A stretch of 64,000 bases of DNA from Lachnospiraceae bacterium (GTDB lineage Bacteria; Bacillota; Clostridia; Lachnospirales; Lachnospiraceae), in assembly GCA_910575255.1 (NCBI GenBank), contig CAJTEM010000008.1:1-64000 (forward strand), given 5' to 3'. Shown in pieces: positions 43,538 through 52,569 of the stretch. The translations under genes were made by a program, and so were the position numbers. How positions within the stretch are numbered: position 1 is the stretch's first letter; each line of letters begins with the position of its first letter. The notes beneath the pieces were generated by a model. The model saw only the letters and a program-made list of their open reading frames with translations. It was not told the origin of the DNA and ran no database searches.

Positions 43538-44416
43538 TCATCTCGCCTGTTCCATCAGTATCTTCAGCTCCTCAACCGTAACCGGATAATGATGATTGCA
43601 GAAGTGGCAGTTCACCTCAATCGTCTCTCCCTCCTCGATCATCTTTTGCAGTTCCCGTTTTCCCACGCTGATCAGCGCCTTTGCGATCCGCTCCCGGGAA
43701 CAGTTACAGTGAAATCCGACCGGCATCCGGTCAAGAACCTCCAGTCCGAAATCGCCCAAAATGAATTCCAGAATCCCTTCCGGTGTCTTTCCCTCTTCCA
43801 GCAGTGCAGTGACTGATGTGATTGTTGCCAGCTTCTCCTCCAGTCCTGAGATCACTTCCTCTGCAGCACCCGGCATCATCTGCAGAATAAACCCGCCTGC
43901 CTGGCGAACCGTATTCTCCCGGTTCATCAGCACTCCCAGCGCCACACTCGAGGGCGTCTGTTCCGAGGTGGTAAAATAGTAAGTCAAATCCTCTGCAATC
44001 TCACCGCTTATTAGAATGGTCTGTCCCACATACGGCTCCTTCATCCCGATATCCCGGATAACCGTCAGTACTCCAATCCCCAGCGCACCGCCCACATCCA
44101 GCTTTCCCTTATCGTTCGGCGGCAGCATCACCTCAGGGTGAAACGCATATCCTTTTACATTTCCCCGGGAATCTGCCGTTACCGTCAGCCCGCCGATCGG
44201 ACCATCCCCCTCTATCTTTACGGTCAAAAGATCCTTTTCACCCTTCATCATGGCTCCCATCATCGCGCTTCCTGTCAAAAGACGCCCCAGCGCTGCGGTT
44301 GCCACCGGGCTGGTATTATGGGCATTCCTTGCAAACTCCACCGTATCCCTTGTCGACGCCGCAAATGCTCTGACCTGCCCTCCTGCTGCCGTCGCCCGAA
44401 TCATATAATCCGACAT
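43538..44416 (-). CDS. hslO: Hsp33 redox chaperone, 292 aa
   Basis: The start at 44416 (MSDYMIRATAAGGQVR) has AAGGAGG upstream. The substrate-binding N-terminus contains 'HNTSPVATAALGRLLTGSAM', and the C-terminus has the redox zinc site 'FHCNCSRERIA' (CxC) plus 'VNCHFCNHHY' (CxxC). Oxidation releases zinc and activates the holdase. It leads the nucleoside-salvage operon from the promoter at 44476-44504. Confidence 0.95.
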   Translation of the reverse strand: MSDYMIRATAAGGQVRAFAASTRDTVEFARNAHNTSPVATAALGRLLTGSAMMGAMMKGEKDLLTVKIEGDGPIGGLTVTADSRGNVKGYAFHPEVMLPPNDKGKLDVGGALGIGVLTVIRDIGMKEPYVGQTILISGEIAEDLTYYFTTSEQTPSSVALGVLMNRENTVRQAGGFILQMMPGAAEEVISGLEEKLATITSVTALLEEGKTPEGILEFILGDFGLEVLDRMPVGFHCNCSRERIAKALISVGKRELQKMIEEGETIEVNCHFCNHHYPVTVEELKILMEQAR

Positions 44417-44475
44417 GATCCACCTCCTTACATCCCCACTCCGGACACTCTCCCCCATCCAGACATCCTGCTCCT

Positions 44476-44504
44476 ATTTTACCCCATCCCCTCTGGTATT
44501 TCAA
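44476..44504 (-). promoter_or_regulatory. Promoter of the hslO-deoC-cdd-deoB operon
   Basis: On the minus strand TTGAAA (44499-44504) and TAAAAT (44476-44481) are spaced by 17 bases, giving a good sigma-A match 60 bases upstream of the start. Confidence 0.65.
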
Positions 44505-44584
44505 CACACAAATCCCAGCTGTTTTTCCATTGTGACAGGTTACGTTACTGTTCACACCTAAGTTAAGTTGTTCCAAAAGGTACG

Positions 44585-44824
44585 CCAAGGAAACGGGGAG
44601 AGCAGCCATCGGAAAGGGTCTGCTGCTTTTTCCGGTTTCGAGATCAAGAATTCCTAAAATTTCTGATTTTTGCTAAGAACGAAACGAAAATTCACAAACT
44701 CGCTCCGCTCAGACAGTGTGAATTTTCGTTTCAACGCAAAACTCAGAAATTCAAGGACTTCTAAATCTCTGCAAAGTCAAAATCCGCAGACCCTTTCCGA
44801 TGGCTGCTCTCCCCGTTTCCTTGG
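44585..44824. repeat. Long palindromic element, copy B (240 bp, inverted relative to A)
   Basis: The left arm begins CCAAGGAAACGGGGAGAGCA and the right arm ends with its complement (...CCGTTTCCTTGG). The core is the reverse orientation of copy A, with ACGAAACGAAAATTCAC and GTGAATTTTCGTTTC around the loop. GGTACGCC flanks the left end (44579-44586). The central sequence includes CTCGCTCCGCTCAGACAG, the complement of the loop in A. Confidence 0.9.
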
Positions 44825-44901
44825 CTGTGTTTCGCGATCCCTTAACTTACTGACATTACCTGTGAACCAATGTCATTTTATTTAGACAAAGAGATACTCA
44901 G

Positions 44902-45143
44902 CCATGGAAAAAGGAGCGACAAGAGACGGGAAATGGTCTGCTGCTTTTGACTTTGCAGGGATTTAGAAGTCCTTAAACCTCTGAATTTTGCGTTGAAACG
45001 TAAATCCACACTGTCTGAGCGAAGCGAGTTTGTGGATTTTCGTTTCGCACTTAGCAAAAATCAGAGGTTTTAGGAATTCTTGATCCCGAAACCGGAAAAA
45101 GCAGCAGACCATTTCCCGTCTCTTGTCGCTCCTTTTTCCATGG
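44902..45143. repeat. Long palindromic element, copy C (242 bp)
   Basis: The outer arms begin CCATGGAAAAAGGAGCGACA and end in the complementary ...CCTTTTTCCATGG. The inner stem and loop are almost the same as in copy A (ATCCACACTGTCTGAGCGAA). GGCGTACC follows on the right. It stands 77 bases from copy B in opposite orientation and 23 bases downstream of a methyltransferase stop. Confidence 0.9.
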
Positions 45144-45165
45144 CGTACCCTTCAGTAAAACTCAA

Positions 45166-45939
45166 CTAAACGACATTGCCTGTGAACATTTTTCCTTTCT
45201 GAATCTCCCTTGCCACAAAATATACCCGCTCACTGTCCAGGCCCGGCAGCCGCCGGCTGCAAGCCTCATACACGGCAGCCAGCTCCATCCCCGCTGCTTC
45301 CACTGCCTGCTTTACGGTCTCATTGTCATAGGCTCTCTGAAAATGAGTCTCCTCGATTTTTCGGTAACGCCCGTCTTTCTCCCGGATAAAAACCGTCAGA
45401 TCATACTCATTGATCCCCTGTTCCTCATCAAAATAGTTCTCCCAGATAAAACTTCCTTCTTCCCGGTTCTCCGCAATCGTCTGTTCTCCCAGAAGCTCCC
45501 GGTATTTATATGGCGTATTCATATCAAAGATAAAGACTCCCCCGGGATCCAGATAATTATTCGCCAGACGCAGCACCTGTACCAGATCCTCATATTCCGT
45601 CAGATAATTCATCGAATCACAGACACTGACAATCGCCCGCACAGTCCCATACAGCTCAAATTCCCGCATATCCTGCTGCAGGTACAGAATCCGATTGTCC
45701 GGATTCTTCTCCATGGCAAGCTCCAGCATCTCACCGGAAAGATCCACTCCGATCATATCATATCCCCGTGCAGCCAAAAGACGGGTCAGTTTCCCGGTCC
45801 CGCAGCCCAGATCCAAAACCAGCCCCTCTTCCACCCCATATTCCCTCAGCAGCTTTGTCAAACAGCCGCACCACTCCTCATAGGGAATGTCATCCATAAA
45901 CAGATCATAGACTTCAGCAAAGCCTGTATATGCGTCCAT
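45166..45939 (-). CDS. Class I SAM-dependent methyltransferase, 257 aa
   Basis: The start at 45939 (MDAYTGFAEVYDLFMD) is preceded by AGGAGGGAAAGG. The SAM site 'VLDLGCGTGKLTRLLAARG' and 'MIGVDLSGEMLELA', then 'DSMNYLTEYEDL', are typical of small-molecule or tRNA/ubiquinone-type methyltransferases. The substrate is unknown. It is flanked by palindromic element C downstream and a SEC-C protein upstream. Confidence 0.85.
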   Translation of the reverse strand: MDAYTGFAEVYDLFMDDIPYEEWCGCLTKLLREYGVEEGLVLDLGCGTGKLTRLLAARGYDMIGVDLSGEMLELAMEKNPDNRILYLQQDMREFELYGTVRAIVSVCDSMNYLTEYEDLVQVLRLANNYLDPGGVFIFDMNTPYKYRELLGEQTIAENREEGSFIWENYFDEEQGINEYDLTVFIREKDGRYRKIEETHFQRAYDNETVKQAVEAAGMELAAVYEACSRRLPGLDSERVYFVAREIQKGKMFTGNVV

Positions 45940-46053
45940 CCTTTCCCTCCTGCAAAACCCGCAACAATCCAGAAAAGCAGGTCTGCCGCGCCTCTTAAGG
46001 TATGGCTTTCCCTGCTTTTCTTTTTCTCTCATGAATGCGACAGCCTGACTCGC

Positions 46054-46563
46054 CTATGCGTTTTTCCCGCAGCACTTCTTATACTTCTTCCCGCTTCCGC
46101 ACGGACACGGATCATTCGGGAATACTTTCTTCTCCTTGCGGATGGTTCCGGAAGCCTTCTGCTGCTTATACAGATCCTTTCTGCGCTCCTCACTCAGAAT
46201 CGCATCCCACTGGGGCAGGGTATATAACCATTCTGCCTTTGCCGCCACCATATTATAATACAGCTTCTCCGGATCGATCTCGATCTTAACCTCAGTATCC
46301 TCTTCCATGGTATCGATCGGGTTCTCATAGCCTTTCAGGCTCTCATTGATTCCATCCAAAAAACCCGTCATAATCAGGATCTCTGTCTCATACTTCTCTG
46401 CCAGATCCTTCACGGTTCCGGTAACCACTTCCGCCGGATTCGACAGAATCTTCTCATAGATGCCCTTCTCGACGGCAAAATAGCCCTCCCAGAGCTTGTC
46501 CTTCGCTTTATTGTCGGTACCATTGCCATAGGCAAGATTCCGCCATGTCTCCAATAATGCCAT
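46054..46563 (-). CDS. SEC-C zinc-motif protein, 169 aa
   Basis: The start is placed at the ATG at 46563 ([13 protein letters not shown]). The C-terminus has the SEC-C metal site '[19 protein letters not shown]'. The preceding about 130 residues are helical ('[20 protein letters not shown]') with no further motif. SEC-C ends occur on SecA and on many unrelated proteins, so the function is open. It is co-directional with the methyltransferase, 114 bases upstream of it. Confidence 0.8.
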   Translation of the reverse strand: MALLETWRNLAYGNGTDNKAKDKLWEGYFAVEKGIYEKILSNPAEVVTGTVKDLAEKYETEILIMTGFLDGINESLKGYENPIDTMEEDTEVKIEIDPEKLYYNMVAAKAEWLYTLPQWDAILSEERRKDLYKQQKASGTIRKEKKVFPNDPCPCGSGKKYKKCCGKNA

Positions 46564-46613
46564 ACTCTGCACCCTTTCTCAGCTTTGTTATTCCACGGCG
46601 CTGCCGTATCTGC

Positions 46614-46664
46614 CAGGATACCGGGAGCAAAAGGTCTCTGCCCTAGAGCGTGTCTGGTATCCTG
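46614..46664. repeat. 9-bp inverted repeat upstream of the SEC-C gene
   Basis: CAGGATACC (46614-46622) and GGTATCCTG (46656-46664) are exact complements around 33 bases. No T-run follows. It could be a regulatory or attachment-like site; no other support. Confidence 0.4.
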
Positions 46665-46719
46665 TCATTGCTTTAGTATATAACACTTGGAGGAAATTTG
46701 CAATAAAAATACTCGTTCT

Positions 46720-47165
46720 GTCCGCGGCATCCGAAACCCGAGGGTTACTTTTCACCGGATGGGGTGAGGTTCCAGAGGGTACGCCTTGAAACAAGGGGAG
46801 GGCCGCAGCGGGAAATGGTCTGCGGCCCTCCCCTTGTTCCAAGACTGAACATTCCGTTCCCCGTTCTTTCGGGTCTAATAAATACCAGCTCTGGAAAAAG
46901 GGTTTCCCGGCTTGCGTTTGCAGGATGCCTGGAAACTCTTAGCTCGCAGGAATCTGCGTCAGTGTCAAAAATACAGCTGTCTGAGCGAAGCGAGTTCTGT
47001 ATTTTTGACACTGCTTTTAGCAGATTTCTGCAAGCTTAGAGTTTCTGCATCCGAAACCCGCAAGCCGGGGAACCCTTTTTCCAGAGCGTACCTTTCGGCT
47101 CCCCCCGTGAAAAGCAACACCCGAGGTCCGGGGAACCCTTTTTCCCGAAGCGTACCTTCCGAAAG
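46720..47165. repeat. Nested, degenerate cluster of the long-palindrome family (copy D)
   Basis: It contains a 61-bp arms-only hairpin at 46784-46844 (AACAAGGGGAGGGCCGCA with its complement) flanked on the left by GGTACGCC. A 200-bp version follows at 46889-47088, with arms CTCTGGAAAAAGGG and CCCTTTTTCCAGAG and the conserved TGTCTGAGCGAAGCGAG loop. Half-element remnants lie at about 46720-46783 and 47110-47165. The inner stem is TGTCAAAAATACAG / CTGTATTTTTGACA-like, so it is a subfamily distinct from A, B, C and E. Confidence 0.8.
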
Positions 47166-48538
47166 TCACACCGCAGTTTCTGCTGCTTTCTCTGCCATGT
47201 ATTTGTAAAAAGGGATCACCACCACAGGCAGGGTGACACACCAGGCCAGAACGGTAGCGATATAATAAGCATATTCCCCTATCAGCGGCGGCAAAAGAGA
47301 CACTGAGGCTACCCGGGCTGCTAGCTGCAGAAATCCGGCATACATCGGATATCTGGGATGTCCCAGGGTCTGTATCCCGATCCGGTAAAGATACATGGGG
47401 GCCATGATAAACAAGCCCAGGGTGATCACCCGCACATCGGCCACTGCCACATGCAGGGTCCTGGCATACAGCGGATCGCCAGGGGACAGGAACAAACCGG
47501 CCAGCTGCGGCGCCAGCCCTTGCACCACAAGATTCAGCAAAGCTGAGAGCAGCAGAGCGAATACCACGGTCTGGTGCTGCCCCCTTCTGACCCGCTCCGT
47601 CCTGCCTGCCCCCAGATTCTGCCCGATGAATACGGAAAGTCCTGTCTGAATGGCCATAATGACAGACTCCAGCAATGTGAATATCTTGGTGCCTGAGGAG
47701 ATCCCGGCAGTAAAAAAGGACCGATGGCATTCACATGGCTTGATACAAAGCTGCCGCCGACGGAAATCACGGCACTGTTCACAAACATTGGCGTCCAGAG
47801 GCCGAGCATCTGCCCCATCAGCCTTTTATCCAGCCTCCAGTACGAGAGATCCATGGTAAACATTCCGCTTTTCAAAAGGGGGATCACTGCGATCAGCATG
47901 GCGACAAACTGAGCGATAACTGTAGCCAGTGCGCCGCCTCTCACTCCCCAGCCAAACCCTACGATAAATAAGAGATCTAATACAATATTGAGGACAGTAG
48001 ATGTGGAAACTGCGTAAAAGGTAATTTTGCTGTTCCCTGCTGCCCTCAGAAGCGCCGTGGCGACATGATAAACCAGGACAAACGGTATCCCCAGGAGCAC
48101 AACCGAAAAATATGCCCTGGTTATCCCTGCGATATCACTCTGAACCTGAAACAGCCGGAATATCCCTTCCAGATGATATTCGGTCAGAATCGTCAGAAAA
48201 GCTGCCAGCCCGATTGTGATGCTGCAGGTATTTCCCACAATTTTTTTGAGCTTCTCCGGATCCCTCTCCCCCACACTGTAGGATGCCAGGATACTTAAGG
48301 TATTGGACAGATCCCGGGCAATCGCATTCAGAAGCCAGATGAGCCAGGAACAGCTGTTTACCGCCGCCAGGGCCTGGATATTGATAAATTTTCCTACAAT
48401 CACCGCATCCGCAATATAATACATCTGCTGAAGTATATTGCCGAAAACCAATGGGATAGAAAATGCAATCACCAGACCGGCCGGATTTCCCTCCAGCATA
48501 TTGATATTCTGAACTTTTTTCTGTCTTGCCGTCTTCAT
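47166..48538 (-). pseudogene. MATE-family multidrug exporter, frameshifted at a poly-T tract
   Basis: Read as one, the sequence encodes a about 450-aa MATE protein with 12 helices: 'GNPAGLVIAFSIPLVFGNIL', 'ALLRAAGNSKITFYAV', 'GLSVFIGQNLGAGRTERV'. In the present sequence the frame is lost at a run of six T (minus strand) at 47712-47717: upstream it ends 'VNAIGPFLLPGS', and adding one T restores 'GPFFTAGISSGTKI' and the last 185 residues. It may be a pseudogene, a phase-variable gene or a sequencing error in the homopolymer. Confidence 0.8.
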
Positions 48539-48616
48539 TATTTTTTACCTTGCTTTTTTCAGAAAATCCGGCAAAGCGTGTCACTGATGCATCACGCTTT
48601 GCCGGATACTTATCCT

Positions 48617-49390
48617 TTACATTTTCGCCATCGCCTGCTCGTCCGTATAATGCTCGAACCAGATATAATAGACCTCCTTGCCCGGGTCTGCCACCAGGTC
48701 ATGATCCGCGCCTGCCGGGATAAAGCTCCAGTCTCCTGCATGATGTGCTACTTCTTCCATATTGTTCTCTGCCTTATAGCCGACGCTCATATGGAAATCA
48801 GACTCCCCGAGACAATAGTTCCACTGATGAACCTTCGGATGCCCCTGCTCTACCGTCCCCTCTCCGATAGCCCGGGTCGTACCAAGGATGATTCTTCCAT
48901 GCCACTTCGGGCAGAGGATCATGCGGGCCTCCGTGTTCGGTCCCTTGCAGTCCTGGATGTACTGCACGCATTCGCTGTGGAGGCGGAAATAGGGAAGACG
49001 GATGTGCCATCTGTCATAGGCTGCCTTGTCCCACTCGTTCATCTCAATCACATTGTAGACAAATTCCATATCCGTGACGGCATGGATCTCGTAGGCTTCC
49101 TTGTCCATAAAAGGCACATAGAAGGCAACCTCCGTGATCTTATGTACCCCGTCGCAATCGGTCAGCTCACCCTCGCCCTTTCCGAAGAAAAGAACCACCG
49201 ACTTGTCGGCATAAAGCTCCGGCTTAATCGTTTTCCCGGCCTTCAAAAAGCACTGATAGCTCTTGATGCCGCCGTTATATACCCCTGGCAGAAGCTCTAC
49301 CTGGGCAAAACCGTTCTCATCAAACTGTGCCCTGGCGGCGATATCCTCAGCCTTCTCTACGTAAAAATTCTTCTGATACTCTCGTTCCAT
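48617..49390 (-). CDS. Bicupin protein, third tandem paralog, 257 aa
   Basis: Shares with its two neighbours an N-terminal cupin-like half ('YNGGIKSYQCFLKAGKTIKP', 'VVLFFGKGEGELTD') and a C-terminal half ('HQWNYCLGESDFHMSVGY', 'GDWSFIPAGADHDLVADPGK', 'EVYYIWFEHYT'). No annotated family name came to mind. Cupins here would be sugar-acid isomerases, lyases or sensors. It is last in the ABC-importer operon, 71 bases from the second copy. Confidence 0.75.
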   Translation of the reverse strand: MEREYQKNFYVEKAEDIAARAQFDENGFAQVELLPGVYNGGIKSYQCFLKAGKTIKPELYADKSVVLFFGKGEGELTDCDGVHKITEVAFYVPFMDKEAYEIHAVTDMEFVYNVIEMNEWDKAAYDRWHIRLPYFRLHSECVQYIQDCKGPNTEARMILCPKWHGRIILGTTRAIGEGTVEQGHPKVHQWNYCLGESDFHMSVGYKAENNMEEVAHHAGDWSFIPAGADHDLVADPGKEVYYIWFEHYTDEQAMAKM

Positions 49391-49461
49391 TTCTGATATT
49401 CTCCTTCTTATTTTATCGTTACTAATTTTATAGTTACTGTGTATCAGACGTAAAAGCTACC

Positions 49462-50238
49462 TCAATGCTTTAATTTGTCCTCCAGCTTATCTCCCTTTGC
49501 CAGAGTCACCATAAAATCCCGTTCTCTTGTATAATGTTCATACCATACATAAAAAACTTCCTTCCCCGGATCCGCCACCAGGCTGTGGTCCGGCCCTGCC
49601 GGCACAAAGCTGAAATCACCGCTTTTCTGCACAATCGATGGCTGGTGGTCTACGCTGAGGTGAAAATCCGAGTCTCCCACGCTGTAATTCCACTGAGCCA
49701 CCGCAGGATGCCCCTTCTCGTCGGTTCCTTCTCCCACTGCCCGCACCACTCCCATCAGGATCCGGCCCATCTGCCCCGGTCCGATCACCAGCCAGGAGGT
49801 GGTATTCGGGCCCTTGCAGTCCTGATCATAAATCTGCCCGTCCGTATATTTGAGGAAAAACGGAAGATGGATATGGCTGTGATGAAACCGTTCCTTATCC
49901 CAGGGATTCATTTCCACCACGCTCATAATAAATTCCATATCTTCTATGGCATGGATGGTAAAAGGATCCTGGTCAAAATTCGGAAGGTAGAAGGACAATT
50001 CCGTAATGTTGTGGGCTTCCTTTGTGTCTGTCACATACCCTCTGCCCTTACCGAACATATATACCGCCGTCTCCTCCCGGTAAAGGGCAGGACGAACCTC
50101 ACTGCCGGCCTTCAGAAAGCATTTGTAATTCCGAATGCCTCCATCATAGCTTCCGGCCAGCACCTCGGTCATGAAAAAACCATCTTCATTGTATTTTATA
50201 TCAATGTCTTCATTTTTCACTATTAAGTACCCGCTCAT
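49462..50238 (-). CDS. Bicupin protein, second tandem paralog, 258 aa
   Basis: Same layout: 'SYDGGIRNYKCFLKAGSEVR', 'VYMFGKGRGYVTD', then 'QWNYSVGDSDFHLSVDH', 'GDFSFVPAGPDHSLVADPGK'. It overlaps the first copy by 4 bases (stop/start), so it is translationally coupled. The three copies differ in the N-terminal 30 residues and in the pocket residues around the second cupin, suggesting that substrates differ or that they form hetero-oligomers. Confidence 0.75.
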   Translation of the reverse strand: MSGYLIVKNEDIDIKYNEDGFFMTEVLAGSYDGGIRNYKCFLKAGSEVRPALYREETAVYMFGKGRGYVTDTKEAHNITELSFYLPNFDQDPFTIHAIEDMEFIMSVVEMNPWDKERFHHSHIHLPFFLKYTDGQIYDQDCKGPNTTSWLVIGPGQMGRILMGVVRAVGEGTDEKGHPAVAQWNYSVGDSDFHLSVDHQPSIVQKSGDFSFVPAGPDHSLVADPGKEVFYVWYEHYTRERDFMVTLAKGDKLEDKLKH

Positions 50239-51017
50239 AATCCCTCCTGCTGTCCCTGTTCCTTCTCGCCCTTTGCCAGCTTCACAATATAATCCCCGGA
50301 TCCTCTGGTATACTGCTCATACCACACATAGAAGACCTCCCTGCCCGGCTGGGCAATCAGGCTGTGATCCGGGCCCGCCGGGATAAAGCTCCAGTCCCCG
50401 GCCTGAGTATGGGTAGTTTCCCCGTCCACCGTCAGATCAAAATCCGAATTTCCCAGGCAGTAATTCCACTGATGGACAGCCGGATGCCCCTTTTCATCGG
50501 TTCCTTCCCCCACTGCCCTTACCACGCCCAGGATCACATGTCCCAGCTGCTTGGGATTTAATACATGCCAGGATGTGGTATGGGGGCCTTTACAGTCCTG
50601 ATCATAGCGGGGACATTTGCTCAGCGGGCGAAAATACGGCAGCCTCACATGAGAGCTTTGGTAGTCCTCCCAGTCATAATCCTCCATAACTACCACGGAT
50701 TTGATAAATTCCATATCCTCAAAGGCGTGGATTCTGTATGGATTTTTATCAAAATCCGGGAAGTAGAAGCTGACTTCCTCCACAATATTGTTCACGCCTT
50801 TTTGATCCGCAACATAGCCCTTCCCTTTTCCAAACATATATATCACGATCTTATCCGGATACAATTCCGGCATAATTTCCGCTCCTGCCTTCAAAAATCC
50901 TTTATAATTACGGATACTGCCGTCATGGCTGCCTTCCAGAAGCTCCGTAATTGCAAATCCGCTCTCATTGTATTTTTTTTCGATTTCATCAGCCCTTGCT
51001 ATATAAAATTTACTCAT
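50235..51017 (-). CDS. Bicupin protein, first tandem paralog, 260 aa
   Basis: Begins 'MSKFYIARADEIEKKYNESG' and contains 'SHDGSIRNYKGFLKAGAEIM', 'VIYMFGKGKGYVAD' and the second-cupin motif 'HQWNYCLGNSDFDLTVDGET' with 'IPAGPDHSLIAQPGREVFYV'. It lies 71 bases after the solute-binding protein stop. Together with the ABC importer it is probably part of sugar or sugar-acid catabolism. The catalytic reaction is unknown. Confidence 0.75.
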   Translation of the reverse strand: MSKFYIARADEIEKKYNESGFAITELLEGSHDGSIRNYKGFLKAGAEIMPELYPDKIVIYMFGKGKGYVADQKGVNNIVEEVSFYFPDFDKNPYRIHAFEDMEFIKSVVVMEDYDWEDYQSSHVRLPYFRPLSKCPRYDQDCKGPHTTSWHVLNPKQLGHVILGVVRAVGEGTDEKGHPAVHQWNYCLGNSDFDLTVDGETTHTQAGDWSFIPAGPDHSLIAQPGREVFYVWYEQYTRGSGDYIVKLAKGEKEQGQQEGL

Positions 51018-51088
51018 TTGCTTTTCCTCTCTGTCATGCCGGTTCGTGAAGGCGCAGTCCCTCCTAAGCGATCCTGTTGACTTTGCAG

Positions 51089-52495
51089 TTAACCATAAAT
51101 GCCGTCACTGTAATCCTTGAAAATCTGCTGATATCTTTCCAGGAATTCTTCTCTTGCAGCAGCTCCGGCCACATATTTGGCCCAGTTTTCCTGCATGTCG
51201 GTATAGATGGAGGAGGGCATATACACAAAGATATTCTCAACGCCCTTTCCCGCCTTATTCGAATCGATTACATCCTTTGCAATCACCGGAAGATTTTCCG
51301 AAACCTCCAGGCTCTGAATCGCTGTGGGACTTCCCATGGTTTCCTGATGCCAGATCCTCGCCTCCTCAGAGGATACCAGAAAGCTGACAAAATCTTTGGC
51401 ACAGGCGACCTTATTCGGATCGTCGTTCTTAGTGACGCTGGCAGAAATCGAAGCAATGGCCATCTTGTTTTTCTCCGCGTCATTGGAAACCGGCAGGATA
51501 TCCTGCTTTACATATTCCAGCATGGCCGGGTTTGCATTCTGGATATTCGGTGTCTCATAGGAGCCTTCGCCCACCAGCATGGCACATTCCTCGGCAAAAA
51601 AGGCATTGCGGCAGGTCCACTTATCGGCAGAAACTGCCCCCTCCTGAGCAAAGGGTATCAGAATCTCTTCATAGGTATCCAAAAGCTCTGTCATCTCCGG
51701 ATCGCTGGCCAGATCCACATCCTCTCCTGCCATCAGCTTTTCTAAGGTAGCCTTGCCTCCGTCCGGCTTGTTGAGCAGCCAGTAATTGCCCACATTATTG
51801 AACAGGTTCAGATAGGTCTCTGCCCAGGGAAGCATGAAGGGCTGGATCCCCTGCGCCTTCAGATCCTTACAGTATTGAAGCAGCTCGTCTCTGGTCTGGG
51901 GAGTGTGATCCCAGCCCGCTTCCTCCAGAATCCGGGTGTTATAAAGGATCCCGGTGCCCTCCAGCACCATCGGCATCACCTGCATCCCATACTCTCCGTT
52001 AGTGCCGTTAGCGATCTGCTCCTCTGTCAGCATACCGTAGGCCGGGCATCCGGTGCTGAGATCCTCGCAATACTGCCACCAGTCCTGCCTGCGGATTCCA
52101 TATCCCAGATTGATGATATTGGGAAGATCACCGGCTGAAAGAGCTGACACCAGCAGATCATCATACTTGTCCGAGCTGGGGAAGGTTGCTGTGATTTCCC
52201 CGATCTCCGGATGCTCTGCCTTATAGGCATCAATCAGGGTATTGAAATTGTCCGTCCACTGCCCCAGAGGAAGCATGAGGGAAAGATTCACGGAACCTGC
52301 CGGAAGGCTCTTCACATCGATCTCAGCCCCTGCGGCTTCGCTCTCCGGCGCCTTTTCCCCGCCTTCCGCCCTGGTTCCGGCCTCCTTTTCTGCTGACGCC
52401 TCCGTGCCGCTGTCAGAGGAACCGCCGCATCCCGCCAGCCCGGATACCGTCATAACTGCCGCCATCAGCAAAGCCATCATCTTTCTTTTTTTCAT
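51089..52495 (-). CDS. ABC carbohydrate solute-binding lipoprotein, 468 aa
   Basis: The start at 52495 (MKKRKMMALLMAAVMTVS) is preceded by AAAGGAG. A lipobox 'SGLAGCGG' marks lipid attachment at the cysteine. The mature part has the extracellular family 1 layout ('VNLSLMLPLGQWTDNFNTLI', 'DAYKAEHPEIGEI', 'EMTELLDTYEEILIPFAQEG'), typical for oligosaccharide or sugar-acid importers. An acidic, Ala/Glu-rich linker follows the lipobox. It is between the permeases and the cupins. Confidence 0.9.
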   Translation of the reverse strand: MKKRKMMALLMAAVMTVSGLAGCGGSSDSGTEASAEKEAGTRAEGGEKAPESEAAGAEIDVKSLPAGSVNLSLMLPLGQWTDNFNTLIDAYKAEHPEIGEITATFPSSDKYDDLLVSALSAGDLPNIINLGYGIRRQDWWQYCEDLSTGCPAYGMLTEEQIANGTNGEYGMQVMPMVLEGTGILYNTRILEEAGWDHTPQTRDELLQYCKDLKAQGIQPFMLPWAETYLNLFNNVGNYWLLNKPDGGKATLEKLMAGEDVDLASDPEMTELLDTYEEILIPFAQEGAVSADKWTCRNAFFAEECAMLVGEGSYETPNIQNANPAMLEYVKQDILPVSNDAEKNKMAIASISASVTKNDDPNKVACAKDFVSFLVSSEEARIWHQETMGSPTAIQSLEVSENLPVIAKDVIDSNKAGKGVENIFVYMPSSIYTDMQENWAKYVAGAAAREEFLERYQQIFKDYSDGIYG

Positions 52496-52569
52496 AACCA
52501 TTTCTCCTTTCATGTAAGTCCTCATTTATTTATAAATTTGATTGCTCAAATCTATAGTTCTCGTAGTTC

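Noticed and set aside
46588-47208. Reading frames across the palindrome cluster at 46.6-47.2 kb
   Set aside because: They contain repeat-derived peptide motifs (for example 'LRSDS', 'LSERSEF') seen in the other palindromic copies, so they are shadows of the repeats.
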